A DNA stretch of 64,000 bases from an uncultured Erysipelotrichaceae bacterium. GTDB taxonomy: Bacteria > Bacillota_I > Bacilli_A > Erysipelotrichales > Coprobacillaceae. The position numbers were made by a program, and so were the translations under genes. The stretch lies in assembly GCA_910588075.1 (NCBI GenBank), contig CAJUOS010000006.1, forward strand, positions 1 through 64,000, written 5' to 3'. This document shows positions 33,511 to 43,007 of the stretch, one piece after another. How positions within the stretch are numbered: the stretch's first letter is position 1; every line of letters starts with the position of its first letter. Under the pieces are notes generated by a model. That model did no database searches. It was not told the DNA's origin and saw nothing but the letters and a program-made list of their open reading frames with translations.

Positions 33511-34959
33511 ATGAGTCTTCAATATATAGGGTTGAATGAAATTAACGGTCCATTAGTTGTATTAGATCATGTAAAAGATGCATCATATGACGAAATGGTT
33601 GAATTACAATGTAAAGATGGTTCTACTCGTTTAGGACGTATAGTTCAAATAGAAGGAGAGAGAGTAGTTGTTCAAGTCTTTGAAGGAACAAATTCATTAT
33701 CTCTATCTAATACAAAAACAAGATTATTGGGGCATCCAATGGAATTACCTGTATCTAAAGAAATTTTAGGGCGTGTTTTTTCAGGAGCTGGAAAACCTAT
33801 TGATGGGTTAGGAGATATCTATGCTGAAAAATCTATGGATATTAATGGACAACCATTGAATCCAGTTGCACGTGTATATCCAAGAAATTATATTAATACA
33901 GGAATTTCTTCTATTGATTGTTTAACAACACTTATTCGTGGACAAAAGTTACCTATTTTTTCAGGGTCTGGGTTACCACATAATCAATTAGCAGTACAAA
34001 TTGTTAAACAAGCAAAAGTTGCTGACGATGAAGGAAAAGGTTTTGGAGTTGTCTTTGCAGCAATGGGGGTAACAAATGACGTTGCTGATTATTTTAGACG
34101 TTCATTTGAAGAAGCTGGAGTTATGCAAAGGGTTGTTATGTTCCTTAACTTATCAAATGATCCAATTATTGAACGTATTTTAACACCAAGATGTGCTTTA
34201 ACAGCAGCTGAATATTTAGCATTTGAACATAATATGCATATATTGGTTATTTATACTGATGTTACATCATATTGTGAAGCATTACGTGAATTCTCATCAA
34301 GTAAAGGAGAGATTCCAGGACGTAAAGGATATCCAGGATATTTATATTCTGATTTAGCTTCTTTGTATGAAAGAGCTGGGATTGCTAAATCTGCACAAGG
34401 TTCAGTTACACAAATTCCAATCCTTACAATGCCTAACAATGATATAACACATCCTGTTCCGGATTTAACAGGATATATTACAGAAGGACAAATTACACTT
34501 GATTCTGAATTAAATGCAATGGGGATTTATCCTCCAGTTAGTGTTCTGCCATCATTATCTCGTTTAATGAAAGATGGTATTGGTGAAGGATATACAAGGG
34601 CAGATCATTCAGCTGTTTCTAACCAATTATTTGCAGCTTATGCCCATGTTCAAGATGTAAAAGCATTAACATCTGTTATTGGTGAAGATGAATTATCTGT
34701 TATTGATAAAAAATATATGGAATTTGGACGTTTGTTTGAAAAACACTTTGTTAATCAAGGATTCAATACAAATAGATCTATTGAAGAAACTCTTGATTTA
34801 GGATGGACATTATTATCTGTTCTTCCAAAGAGTGAATTAGACCGTATTGATAATGCTGTATTAGAACAATTCTATAATCATGAAAAAGCTGTAACTCAAT
34901 TTGGTCTTTTAGAAGATGATACAATTAGAGAGTTACAACAGGCAGTAAATAATGGCTAA
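33511..34959 (+). CDS. ntpB: V-type ATPase regulatory subunit B
   Basis: 482 residues. 'IFSGSGLPHNQLA' stands where catalytic subunits have Walker A, the normal degenerate site of subunit B; 'TDVTSYCEALREFSSSKGEIPGRKGYPGYLYSDLA' (opening part) is a hallmark. It alternates with subunit A in the head. RBS AAAGGAGGAG. Its last 8 nt overlap subunit D. Confidence 0.97.
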   Translation: MSLQYIGLNEINGPLVVLDHVKDASYDEMVELQCKDGSTRLGRIVQIEGERVVVQVFEGTNSLSLSNTKTRLLGHPMELPVSKEILGRVFSGAGKPIDGLGDIYAEKSMDINGQPLNPVARVYPRNYINTGISSIDCLTTLIRGQKLPIFSGSGLPHNQLAVQIVKQAKVADDEGKGFGVVFAAMGVTNDVADYFRRSFEEAGVMQRVVMFLNLSNDPIIERILTPRCALTAAEYLAFEHNMHILVIYTDVTSYCEALREFSSSKGEIPGRKGYPGYLYSDLASLYERAGIAKSAQGSVTQIPILTMPNNDITHPVPDLTGYITEGQITLDSELNAMGIYPPVSVLPSLSRLMKDGIGEGYTRADHSAVSNQLFAAYAHVQDVKALTSVIGEDELSVIDKKYMEFGRLFEKHFVNQGFNTNRSIEETLDLGWTLLSVLPKSELDRIDNAVLEQFYNHEKAVTQFGLLEDDTIRELQQAVNNG

Positions 34960-35584
34960 TCAAGTTTTTCCTACAAAAGGAAATCTTATGGCAACCAAAA
35001 AGTCATTAGAACTTGCATATTTAGGTTATGACTTGATGGATAAAAAAAGAAATGTTCTAATTAAAGAAATGATGAGTCTACTAGATGATGTTAAAGAAAT
35101 AAGAAATGAAATTACTGATTCTTATGAAAAAGCATATTATGCACTTCAAGAAGCCAATATGTCTTTAGGTATTATTAGTGATATTGTCGAAGCTGTTCCT
35201 ATTGATACAGGAATTAGTGTTACTTATCGTAGTGTCATGGGAGTAGAAATTCCTAAAGTTATGTATAAAAAAACACCTCTTCGCTTAGGATATGGATTTG
35301 AGCGTGCTAATTCTAAAGTGGATTATGCATATAGATGTTTCTATCATGTTAAAGAATTAACAGTAAAATTAGCAGAAATAGAAAATGCAGTATATCGTTT
35401 AGCCAATGCTATTCGTAAAACACAAAAAAGAGCAAATGCTCTTCAGAATATCTCTATTCCTGAGTTTGAAGCAACTGTTAAATTTATTAGCGAGGCTCTA
35501 GATGAAAAGGAAAGAGAAGAATTTTCAAGACAAAAAGTCATCAAAGCTCAAAAAGATAAACAAGACATGTTAAAAAAGCAATAA
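34952..35584 (+). CDS. ntpD: V-type ATPase subunit D
   Basis: 210 residues; two long helices form the rotor axle. N-terminal 'FPTKGNLMATKKSLELAYLG' fits the 'NPT...L..LK..L..A..G' signature. Overlaps subunit B by 8 nt, implying coupled translation. Last gene of the operon; no separate J gene is seen. Confidence 0.93.
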   Translation: MANQVFPTKGNLMATKKSLELAYLGYDLMDKKRNVLIKEMMSLLDDVKEIRNEITDSYEKAYYALQEANMSLGIISDIVEAVPIDTGISVTYRSVMGVEIPKVMYKKTPLRLGYGFERANSKVDYAYRCFYHVKELTVKLAEIENAVYRLANAIRKTQKRANALQNISIPEFEATVKFISEALDEKEREEFSRQKVIKAQKDKQDMLKKQ

Positions 35585-35611
35585 GATATTTGAAATCTTA
35601 TTGCTTTTTTT
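35577..35611 (+). terminator. Terminator of the V-ATPase operon
   Basis: AGCAATAAGAT (35577-35587) / ATCTTATTGCT (35595-35605), 7-nt loop, T6. It includes the ntpD stop codon. Confidence 0.9.
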
Positions 35612-35695
35612 AAGAAATTCTTAATCATTTTTTAATGAATACTTAGAAAATTTATAGATAGTTTTATTATATAATCATAATATGGAGATGATTAT

Positions 35696-36106
35696 ATGAA
35701 AAAGAAAATATTAATGATGAGTATATTGTTATTAAATTGTTTAATTATGTGGTTTCCATGGTTTAAAACAATGGATGGAAATAGAAATATACATGGATTA
35801 ATTATGTTAAAGAATCCCATTGCCTTGACTTGTTTGATATTATGCTTTATTGGAATATGGATAAAACATCAATATAGTGAAATTTTTGAAACTATTGGTT
35901 GGATAGGAATGATGACAATGCAAATCTATGAATTTTTAACATGGCATATTAGAATATCAGGAGGAAGTATTGATTTTCAATTGAGTTGTCAATTAACATA
36001 TTCTTATTTTTATTTAGCAGTTTTTATTTCTATGATTTCATATATTATATACAAGTTTATTTTAGGTAGATTAAAATTTGAACAAGAATATATAGTTTAT
36101 GTATAG
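35696..36106 (+). CDS. Small membrane protein, unknown function
   Basis: 136 residues with four predicted membrane helices and Trp-rich loops ('MWFPWFKTMDG', 'IGWIGMMTMQIYEFLTWHI'). RBS GGAGATG. No family recognised. It is a single gene convergent with asnB; the two stop codons are about 20 bp apart and share a hairpin. Confidence 0.7.
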   Translation: MKKKILMMSILLLNCLIMWFPWFKTMDGNRNIHGLIMLKNPIALTCLILCFIGIWIKHQYSEIFETIGWIGMMTMQIYEFLTWHIRISGGSIDFQLSCQLTYSYFYLAVFISMISYIIYKFILGRLKFEQEYIVYV

Positions 36107-36137
36107 AACTCTAAAATATTTGAGTATTTTAGAATTC
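36106..36137. terminator. Hairpin between convergent genes
   Basis: GAACTCTAAAATA (36106-36118) / TATTTTAGAATTC (36125-36137), one G-T pair, 6-nt loop. There is no clear T-tract on either side, so termination strength is uncertain. The asnB stop lies in it. Confidence 0.5.
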
Positions 36138-37925
36138 AAGTTCAATTTGATATATTTTTCCCCATAAATAGATTTGGTAGAAATAAGCCATAAGTTGAGG
36201 ACCCATCATAAGTTGACCAAACCATGGAGATTGGAAACTCTTTCCTTCACTTTCAACAAATTCAATCAGTTTATCTTTATCAAAAAATGAATAAAGAATA
36301 TTAGAAGAATCAGATAATGATTCTTTTAATTTATGAGAGATAATTTGCGTATAAATTGGTGAATGAGTTTTAGGATAAGGATTCTTTTTTCTATGAGCTA
36401 TATCTTCTGGTAAAAATTCTTCAAAAGCTTTTCGTAAAATTCCTTTCTCTTCATCACCATAAAACATATATTCAACAGGCATATTATAAAGATATTGTAA
36501 TATCTTTGTAGATGCAAATGGAACTCTGACTTCGATAGATGAACGCATCGTTTGACTATCTGCTCGTGTCAGTAATGTTTGCATAAACCATTCTGTATTT
36601 AAATAAATCAATTGTTTTTTCTTATCTTTAGTATGAATTTCATCTAATGATTGACGATATCTTTGTATAATATAATCTTTTAAATTCAAACTTTTAACTT
36701 TTTCATTAAATAAATCCATTTTTAAATCTAAATCTCTCATCCATGGAAAATAAGGTTGACTATATAATTCAGCTTTATAAAACCAAGGGTAACCTCCAAA
36801 TATTTCATCAGCACATTCTCCTGATAAACAAACTTTATGATTTTGAGATATTTTTTTAGAAAATAATAAGAAACTAGAATCAACATCTGCCATACCAGGC
36901 ATATCTCGTGCTATTAAAGAAGTCTTTAAAGAATTAACTAACTCTTCTTGTGATAAAATAATTTTATGATGATCAGTTTGATAACGTTCAACCATTTCAT
37001 TGATATATTCATCATCCATTGTTGTTTGATAATCATAAGATTGAAAATATTTTTCTTGATCTTCATAAGTGATACTATAAGTTGATAAATCTTGAATATA
37101 TTGACTTGCTATAGCAGTAATAATACTTGAATCTAATCCACCAGATAACATTGTTGACAATGGAACATCACTTAATAACTGCTTTTGAACACTATCAATA
37201 ACTAAATGTCTTACTTTTTGTATAGTTTGAGCTAAGTTATCAGTATGTGTTTTATCCTTTAGCATCCAATAACGACAAATATGAGGTTTATCATTAAAAT
37301 ACATATAGTGTCCTGGTCTTAAAGAATATATATTTTTATAAATAGTATGACCTGGTGTTAAACTTGGTCCAAGCCCTAAGAGTTCTTTCACACCATTTTT
37401 ATCAACAACAGCCTTACCAATATAGCTAAGTAAACATTTCATTTCACTTGCAGCAATAATTGTATGGTTTATTATAGTATAATAGAGTGGTTTAACACCT
37501 AAAGGATCTCTAGCAAGAAATAATTTTTCACCATCATCAATAGCAAAAGCAAAAATACCTTCTAAATAATCAAGACATTTTTCTTTCCAAGCAATATAAC
37601 TAGCTAATAAAACTTCAGTATCGCTTGTTGTAGAAAAAGTAAATCCTAATTCAAGTAATTTGTTTTTAAGTGCTATCATATTATAAATTTCACCATTATA
37701 CGTAATATGATATGTCTTTCCTTGATAAGTATAGCTCAAAGGTTGATTACCAGTTTTTAAATCAATAATAGAAAGTCTACGATGTGCCATTATACAATGT
37801 TTATTCCATAAAAAATCTTCATTATCAGGACCACGATATTTTAATAAAGAGGTCATTTTTTTGATTTTATCATCATTTTTTGATAATTCTTCTAAATAAT
37901 TTCCAACAACAACTATTCCACACAT
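36129..37925 (-). CDS. asnB: Asparagine synthetase (glutamine-hydrolysing)
   Basis: 598 residues. The ATG at 37925 is chosen because it yields MCGIVV, so that Cys2 becomes the N-terminal glutaminase nucleophile; a GTG 9 nt upstream would block this. Glutaminase features 'KYRGPDNEDFLW', 'AHRRLSIIDL' and 'YNGEIYN'; synthetase PP-loop 'LSGGLDSSIITA' and 'SIEVRVPFASTKIL'. Makes Asn from Asp with Gln and ATP. Single gene with RBS AGGGTG. Confidence 0.95.
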   Translation of the reverse strand: MCGIVVVGNYLEELSKNDDKIKKMTSLLKYRGPDNEDFLWNKHCIMAHRRLSIIDLKTGNQPLSYTYQGKTYHITYNGEIYNMIALKNKLLELGFTFSTTSDTEVLLASYIAWKEKCLDYLEGIFAFAIDDGEKLFLARDPLGVKPLYYTIINHTIIAASEMKCLLSYIGKAVVDKNGVKELLGLGPSLTPGHTIYKNIYSLRPGHYMYFNDKPHICRYWMLKDKTHTDNLAQTIQKVRHLVIDSVQKQLLSDVPLSTMLSGGLDSSIITAIASQYIQDLSTYSITYEDQEKYFQSYDYQTTMDDEYINEMVERYQTDHHKIILSQEELVNSLKTSLIARDMPGMADVDSSFLLFSKKISQNHKVCLSGECADEIFGGYPWFYKAELYSQPYFPWMRDLDLKMDLFNEKVKSLNLKDYIIQRYRQSLDEIHTKDKKKQLIYLNTEWFMQTLLTRADSQTMRSSIEVRVPFASTKILQYLYNMPVEYMFYGDEEKGILRKAFEEFLPEDIAHRKKNPYPKTHSPIYTQIISHKLKESLSDSSNILYSFFDKDKLIEFVESEGKSFQSPWFGQLMMGPQLMAYFYQIYLWGKIYQIELEF

Positions 37926-37999
37926 ATATTTCACCCTTTAAATCCTATGAGAAATTTTATAAAAATATGATAGAAAAGTAAGAAAAAATAAGTATAAAG

Positions 38000-38020
38000 T
38001 TGAGACGCATACATATCTGT
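38000..38020 (+). promoter_or_regulatory. Motif shared with the GH16 upstream region
   Basis: TTGAGACGCATACATATCTG at 38000-38019 shares the 12-mer ACGCATACATAT and flanks with 161-185. It lies about 30 nt before the comFA ATG. Role unknown. Confidence 0.3.
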
Positions 38021-38050
38021 TTCATGTTATGATGTGTGTGGGTGATAAAG

Positions 38051-39187
38051 ATGGAATGTCCAAGATGTCATAACCGAGATAATCGTTATCTATATGAATA
38101 TTTAGGAGAATATTATTGTCGAAAATGTATTATGTTTTCCAGAGTAAAAACGAAAGATTTTCATCTTACAAAGAGAATAAAGTATCCTTATCAAAATGTA
38201 TCTTATTCTCTTGATTTTGAACTTTCTTCAAAACAATTAGAAATTTCACATCAGTTATTAAAGAATTATAAAGAAAAGAAAAATTCTTTTGTTTGGGCTG
38301 TATGTGGGAGTGGTAAAACGGAAATTGTGTTTGAGGTTATTCAATATGCTTTAAATCAAGGAGAACGTGTATGTTTTTGTATACCAAGAAAGGAATTGGT
38401 TAAAGAGTTATATCAAAGGATACAATCATGTTTTCAAAACATAGAAATAGGTTTATTATATGGTGGATATGAAAAAAGGAAAGATGCTCAGTTTATCATA
38501 TGTACAATGCACCAATTATATAAATTTGAAAATGATATTGGGTTTGATTTGATGATTTCTGATGAAGTTGATGCTTTCCCATTTTATGGAAATGATATTT
38601 TAGAAAAGATATTTTCGCAATGTTGCTTAGGAACATTTATTAAATTAAGTGCTACCTTTACCCAAGAAGATATTCAAGGTGGAGAATTATTGGTGATGAA
38701 TAAGAGATACCATAATATTGATTTACCAATACCAAAGAAAGTCATATGTCCTTATTGGTTACAAAAGTGGTTCCTTCTTCTTATATTATTACAAAAGAGA
38801 AAGAGATGGATTGTATATGTTCCAACAATTCATTTAGTGAAAGAAATTGTTGGTTTTTTAAATCTGTTTATAAAGAATGTGCAAGGAGTTTCCTCTCAAT
38901 CGTTAAATAGTCAAATATATCTTCAGCATTTGAGAGAATCTTCTCAATATGTTCTTGTATCAACCACTTTATTAGAAAGAGGAATAACAATAGAAAATGT
39001 TCATGTGATTGTTTTCAATGGTGAACATCAGATATTTGATGAAAGAACACTTATTCAAATAGCAGGTAGAGTTGGTAGGAAGCCTCAATACCCTTCAGGG
39101 GATATTTATTTTTTAACATCATCTCAAACAAAGGCTATTAGACAATGTATCAAAACAATCAAAAGACTCAATCAAATGAATGTTTAA
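38051..39187 (+). CDS. comFA: Competence helicase ComFA
   Basis: 378 residues; ATG 38051 after GGGTGAT. N-terminal four-Cys zinc finger 'CPRCHNRDN...YYCRKC', helicase motif I 'CGSGKTE', motif II 'DEVDAFPF' (the DEVDAFP form is diagnostic for ComFA) and motif VI 'QIAGRVGRK'. It is the ATPase that helps drive single-stranded DNA into the cytoplasm during natural transformation. Followed by overlapping comFC; no comFB is present. Somewhat shorter than the B. subtilis protein. Other competence genes are outside the window. Confidence 0.92.
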   Translation: MECPRCHNRDNRYLYEYLGEYYCRKCIMFSRVKTKDFHLTKRIKYPYQNVSYSLDFELSSKQLEISHQLLKNYKEKKNSFVWAVCGSGKTEIVFEVIQYALNQGERVCFCIPRKELVKELYQRIQSCFQNIEIGLLYGGYEKRKDAQFIICTMHQLYKFENDIGFDLMISDEVDAFPFYGNDILEKIFSQCCLGTFIKLSATFTQEDIQGGELLVMNKRYHNIDLPIPKKVICPYWLQKWFLLLILLQKRKRWIVYVPTIHLVKEIVGFLNLFIKNVQGVSSQSLNSQIYLQHLRESSQYVLVSTTLLERGITIENVHVIVFNGEHQIFDERTLIQIAGRVGRKPQYPSGDIYFLTSSQTKAIRQCIKTIKRLNQMNV

Positions 39188-39810
39188 TATGCTTTGAACC
39201 ATTATTAAAAGAAATATCCTTTGTCCATATCATTAAATCATTACCTGTTTGTTCTCATTGTTTAAAACAATTTAAAATTCTTAATATTCATATTTTATTC
39301 CATCATTATCCTTTGCAAATACTCTATTTATACAACACATTTTTTCAATCATTATTATATCAATACAAAGGTCTATATGATTATGCTTTAAAAGATACAT
39401 TTCTATGTTTATTTTCTGATGAACTGATAAAAAAATATTCAGATTATGTGATAGTAGTAGCCCCAAGTTCTCAAGAAGATAATCTTGTAAGAGGCTTTGC
39501 TCCTATGGAAATGATAGCAAAGACAATTCATCAAAATGTATTTACAGGATTATATAAAAAAGAAAAGTATAAACAAAGTGATTTAAGGTATCAAGATAGA
39601 AAGAAAATGAAAGAAAAGATAGGGATAAAAAATGGTAAACAGTTAAAGGGTAAGAAAATATTAATTTTAGATGATGTAATTACATCAGGAAACACACTTT
39701 TGACTTGTTTATCTTTAGTGTTATTGCAAAAACCTCAATGCGTAGAATTACTTGTTCTTTCAACAAAGAAAGATATAGAAGTTTTATCATTTGATGAAGG
39801 AGAAAAATAA
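39145..39810 (+). CDS. comFC: Competence protein ComFC (phosphoribosyltransferase-like)
   Basis: 221 residues, overlapping comFA by 43 nt in another frame. N-terminal Cys pairs 'CLICFEPL' and 'CSHCLKQF' form a zinc site; the C-terminal PRTase domain has 'ILILDDVITSGNTL' as PRPP loop. Needed for transformation with ComFA. The large overlap suggests tight translational coupling; a weak AAAGG lies before the ATG. Confidence 0.9.
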   Translation: MYQNNQKTQSNECLICFEPLLKEISFVHIIKSLPVCSHCLKQFKILNIHILFHHYPLQILYLYNTFFQSLLYQYKGLYDYALKDTFLCLFSDELIKKYSDYVIVVAPSSQEDNLVRGFAPMEMIAKTIHQNVFTGLYKKEKYKQSDLRYQDRKKMKEKIGIKNGKQLKGKKILILDDVITSGNTLLTCLSLVLLQKPQCVELLVLSTKKDIEVLSFDEGEK

Positions 39811-39825
39811 AATTTCTCCTTCTTT
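39796..39825 (+). terminator. Terminator of comFA-comFC
   Basis: GAAGGAGAAA (39796-39805) / TTTCTCCTTC (39813-39822), then TTT. The stop codon is in the loop. Confidence 0.75.
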
Positions 39826-39919
39826 ATAAAAGAAAATTATACATTTTTCTACATATTAATTGAAATATAGATATTTTCAAATGAAGTGAATATATAAATA
39901 TATGATAAAAATAAAAGTA

Positions 39920-39948
39920 TCGACAAGATGTGAGGGATTCTTTAATAA
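39920..39948 (+). promoter_or_regulatory. Promoter of the cold-shock gene
   Basis: TCGACA (39920-39925), 17 bp, TAATAA (39943-39948). The 5' UTR would be about 40 nt, short for a classic cold-shock leader. Confidence 0.5.
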
Positions 39949-39994
39949 ATATTACATATAATGGAATTGACCATGAAGTAAAGGAGTGTTACAA

Positions 39995-40192
39995 ATGCAA
40001 GGAAAAGTAAAATGGTTTAATGCTGAAAAAGGGTTTGGATTCATTGATAGAGGAGAAGGTAAAGATATTTTTGTACATTACAGTCAAATTGTCCAAGATG
40101 GATATAAATCTTTGAATGAAGGTGAATTGGTAGAGTTTGAACTTTATCAAAGTGACAGAGGTTTACAAGCAAAACATGTTGTCAAGATTTAG
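39995..40192 (+). CDS. Cold-shock protein
   Basis: 65 residues; ATG 39995 after AAAGGAG. The Csp fold is clear: 'GKVKWFNAEKGFGFIDRGEG' (RNP1) and 'DIFVHYSQI' (RNP2). Single-stranded RNA/DNA-binding chaperone. Placed between comFC and secA, a position where many Firmicutes carry the ribosome hibernation gene hpf. Confidence 0.95.
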   Translation: MQGKVKWFNAEKGFGFIDRGEGKDIFVHYSQIVQDGYKSLNEGELVEFELYQSDRGLQAKHVVKI

Positions 40193-40220
40193 AAACAAGG
40201 GAGACTTGTTTCTTTTCTTT
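40191..40220 (+). terminator. Terminator of the cold-shock gene
   Basis: AGAAACAAG (40191-40199) / CTTGTTTCT (40205-40213), 5-nt loop, T-rich tail. Confidence 0.85.
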
Positions 40221-40299
40221 TTAGTGGATATTATAAAATTTGTTTAATAAATGGAGTCTATTTCTCATAAAAAGCTAAAATAAGAGTTGTTTATCCTCT

Positions 40300-40327
40300 T
40301 TGTTTTATAAAAATAGTATGATATAAT
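40300..40327 (+). promoter_or_regulatory. Promoter of secA-prfB-yitT
   Basis: TTGTTT (40300-40305), 16 bp, TATAAT (40322-40327); start near 40334. Confidence 0.6.
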
Positions 40328-40364
40328 GTATAAAGTTTTAGTATGCATGAAAGGAGAATTATTC

Positions 40365-43007
40365 ATGGCAAGTAGAAAACAACAAATTAGAAAACAATTA
40401 AAAAAGAAAGAAGCAAAAGAAATAGAAGAATTAGGACTTAATACTGATATAGAAGTTGTTGATTTAAATGATGACTTAGGTGAAGATATTGAAGTTGAAA
40501 CATTTGAAGATAGTACAAGTTTATCAGTTAAACCATTGGAATTTAATACAACACCACAAAAGACAAAAAAAGGTTTCTTTGGTTCTATTAAAAGTGCTTT
40601 TTCACAAGATAATAAGATATTAAAAAAATTAGAAAAACAAGCTCAAGAAGTTTTAGATTTAGAAACAAAATATCAAAGTATGAGTGATGAAGAATTAGCA
40701 CATCAAACAGATCTATTAAGAGAAAAATTATCTCAAGGAAGTACATTGGATGATATTTTAGTTGAAGCCTTTGCAACAGTTAGAGAAGCTGCATTTAGAA
40801 GATTAGGATTAAAAGCATTTAAAGTTCAAATTATGGGAGCAATTTCTTTACATAATGGAGATATTGCTGAAATGAAAACAGGAGAAGGAAAAACTTTAAC
40901 TTCTATTTTTCCTGTGTATTTGAATGCTTTAGATGGTAAAGGTGTACATGTTGTTACAGTTAATGATTATTTAGCAGAACGTGATAAAACTGATAATGGA
41001 AAGGTTTTTGAGTTTTTAGGATTAACTGTTGGTTTAAATAAACGAGAACTTTCAAATGATGAGAAGAGAGAACAACATAGTTGTGATGTAACTTATACAA
41101 CAAATGCTGAACTTGGTTTTGATTACTTGAGAGATAATATGGTAACACGTTTAGAAGATAAAGTTTTAAGACCTCTTAATTATGCTTTAGTTGATGAGGT
41201 TGACTCAATTTTAATTGATGAATCTAGAACACCATTGATTATTTCTGGAGGGAAGAAAAATACAGCTGCTTTATATGTACAAGCAGATAAATTTGTAAAA
41301 TCATTAAGAGAAGAAAAAGATTTTGAAGTTGATATAGAAAGTAAGACAGTAACATTAACTTCTGAAGGTATTGCAAAAGCAGAAAAAGGATTTAAACTTA
41401 ATAATTTATATGATCCTGAACATACTTCATTAGTACATCATATTAATCAAGCTTTAAAAGCTAATTATACAATGACAAGAGATGTTGAATATATGATAGC
41501 AACTGAAGATGGTAGTCGTGATATTCGAAATGCAAGTATTATGATTATTGATCAGTTTACAGGGCGTGTTATGCCAGGGCGTGCATATAGTGATGGATTA
41601 CATCAAGCTCTTGAAGCTAAAGAGGGTGTTCCAATTAAAGAAGAAACTGTTACGCTTGCAACAATTACTTATCAAAATTTCTTTAGATTATTTAATAAAT
41701 TAGCAGGTATGACAGGAACTGCTAAAACAGAAGAAGAAGAGTTTAGAACAATCTATAATATGCGTGTTATTGAAATACCTACAAATAGACCTGTTATTAG
41801 AGATGATAAACCAGACTTAGTTTATGCTAAACAAAGTGTAAAATATAAAGCCATATGTGATGAAGTTGAAAAACGTCATGCTTATGGACAACCTATTTTG
41901 TTAGGGACTGTTTCAGTAGAAACATCTGAATTATTAAGTCGTATGTTAAATAAACGTGGTATTAAACATAATGTACTGAATGCTAAAAATCATGCAAAAG
42001 AAGCATTGATTATTGAAAAAGCAGGTGTTAAAGGTGCTGTTACTATCGCAACAAATATGGCAGGACGTGGAACTGACATTAAATTAGGTGAAGGTGTTGC
42101 TGAAATAGGTGGTTTAATGGTTATTGGTAGTGAAAGACATGAATCTAGACGTATTGATAATCAGTTAAGAGGGCGTTCTGGGCGTCAAGGAGATCCAGGA
42201 TGTTCATTATTCTTTGTTTCCTTTGAAGATGAATTGATGCAAAGATTTGCTAGTGAAAGAATTCAACAGTTTACTGGTTTCTTAGAAGATGAAGCTATTG
42301 AAAGTAAAATGGTTACAAAATCAATCGAAGGAGCACAAAAACGTGTTGAAGGACAAAACTTTGATATTCGTAAACAACTTCTTCAATATGATGATGTTAT
42401 GAGACAACAACGTGAAATCATGTATAAAGAACGTGATGATATTATGTCACAAGATGATTTGGCTGATATTGTTAAAGGAATGTTTGAACAATCTATTGAA
42501 CATACTGTCAGAAAATTCACAAAACATGATGGTAAACAAGATGTTGTTGATGTTGATGGTGCATTAAGTTATATATCTAAAAATTATATGTTATTGGCAA
42601 CGTTAGTGGCTAAAAATAAGAATTCAATAGAAAATGAACCTCAAAAACTTATGAATAGTTTATCTGAGATTACTTTCTTACAATATCAAAATAGATTTAA
42701 TAAAGACTTACCTGCTGAAATTAAACTTGATTATGAAAGAAGAGTTTTATTAGGTGTAATTGATCATACATGGATTAATCATATTGATGCAATGCAAAAA
42801 TTGAGAAATGGAATTTATTTAAGAGCATATGCACAAAAAGATCCATTACAAGAATATACTGAAGAAGCATTCTATATGTTTGAGGAAATGACAAAATCAA
42901 TTTCTGAAGATATTACAAGAAATATTGTTCATATGGGTATTGCTCCTGGAAGTGAACAAGAGAAAGAAATTCCTTCTGTTCAAATAGAATTGGAATTTAA
43001 TGATTAA
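40365..43007 (+). CDS. secA: Preprotein translocase ATPase SecA with N-terminal extension
   Basis: 880 residues; ATG 40365 after AAAGGAGAA. DEAD motor: 'MKTGEGKTL' (Walker A), 'LVDEVDSILIDE' (Walker B), 'NMAGRGTDIKLG' and 'LRGRSGRQGDPG'. Two oddities. The canonical start ('FFGSIKSAFSQDNKIL') comes only at about residue 70, after an extension that is basic (1-18) then strongly acidic; no Met lies between, so the extension is part of the protein. At the C-terminus it ends 'SVQIELEFND', lacking the usual CxCxSGKKYKxCH zinc motif for SecB or ribosome binding. Drives Sec-dependent export. Confidence 0.96.
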   Translation: MASRKQQIRKQLKKKEAKEIEELGLNTDIEVVDLNDDLGEDIEVETFEDSTSLSVKPLEFNTTPQKTKKGFFGSIKSAFSQDNKILKKLEKQAQEVLDLETKYQSMSDEELAHQTDLLREKLSQGSTLDDILVEAFATVREAAFRRLGLKAFKVQIMGAISLHNGDIAEMKTGEGKTLTSIFPVYLNALDGKGVHVVTVNDYLAERDKTDNGKVFEFLGLTVGLNKRELSNDEKREQHSCDVTYTTNAELGFDYLRDNMVTRLEDKVLRPLNYALVDEVDSILIDESRTPLIISGGKKNTAALYVQADKFVKSLREEKDFEVDIESKTVTLTSEGIAKAEKGFKLNNLYDPEHTSLVHHINQALKANYTMTRDVEYMIATEDGSRDIRNASIMIIDQFTGRVMPGRAYSDGLHQALEAKEGVPIKEETVTLATITYQNFFRLFNKLAGMTGTAKTEEEEFRTIYNMRVIEIPTNRPVIRDDKPDLVYAKQSVKYKAICDEVEKRHAYGQPILLGTVSVETSELLSRMLNKRGIKHNVLNAKNHAKEALIIEKAGVKGAVTIATNMAGRGTDIKLGEGVAEIGGLMVIGSERHESRRIDNQLRGRSGRQGDPGCSLFFVSFEDELMQRFASERIQQFTGFLEDEAIESKMVTKSIEGAQKRVEGQNFDIRKQLLQYDDVMRQQREIMYKERDDIMSQDDLADIVKGMFEQSIEHTVRKFTKHDGKQDVVDVDGALSYISKNYMLLATLVAKNKNSIENEPQKLMNSLSEITFLQYQNRFNKDLPAEIKLDYERRVLLGVIDHTWINHIDAMQKLRNGIYLRAYAQKDPLQEYTEEAFYMFEEMTKSISEDITRNIVHMGIAPGSEQEKEIPSVQIELEFND

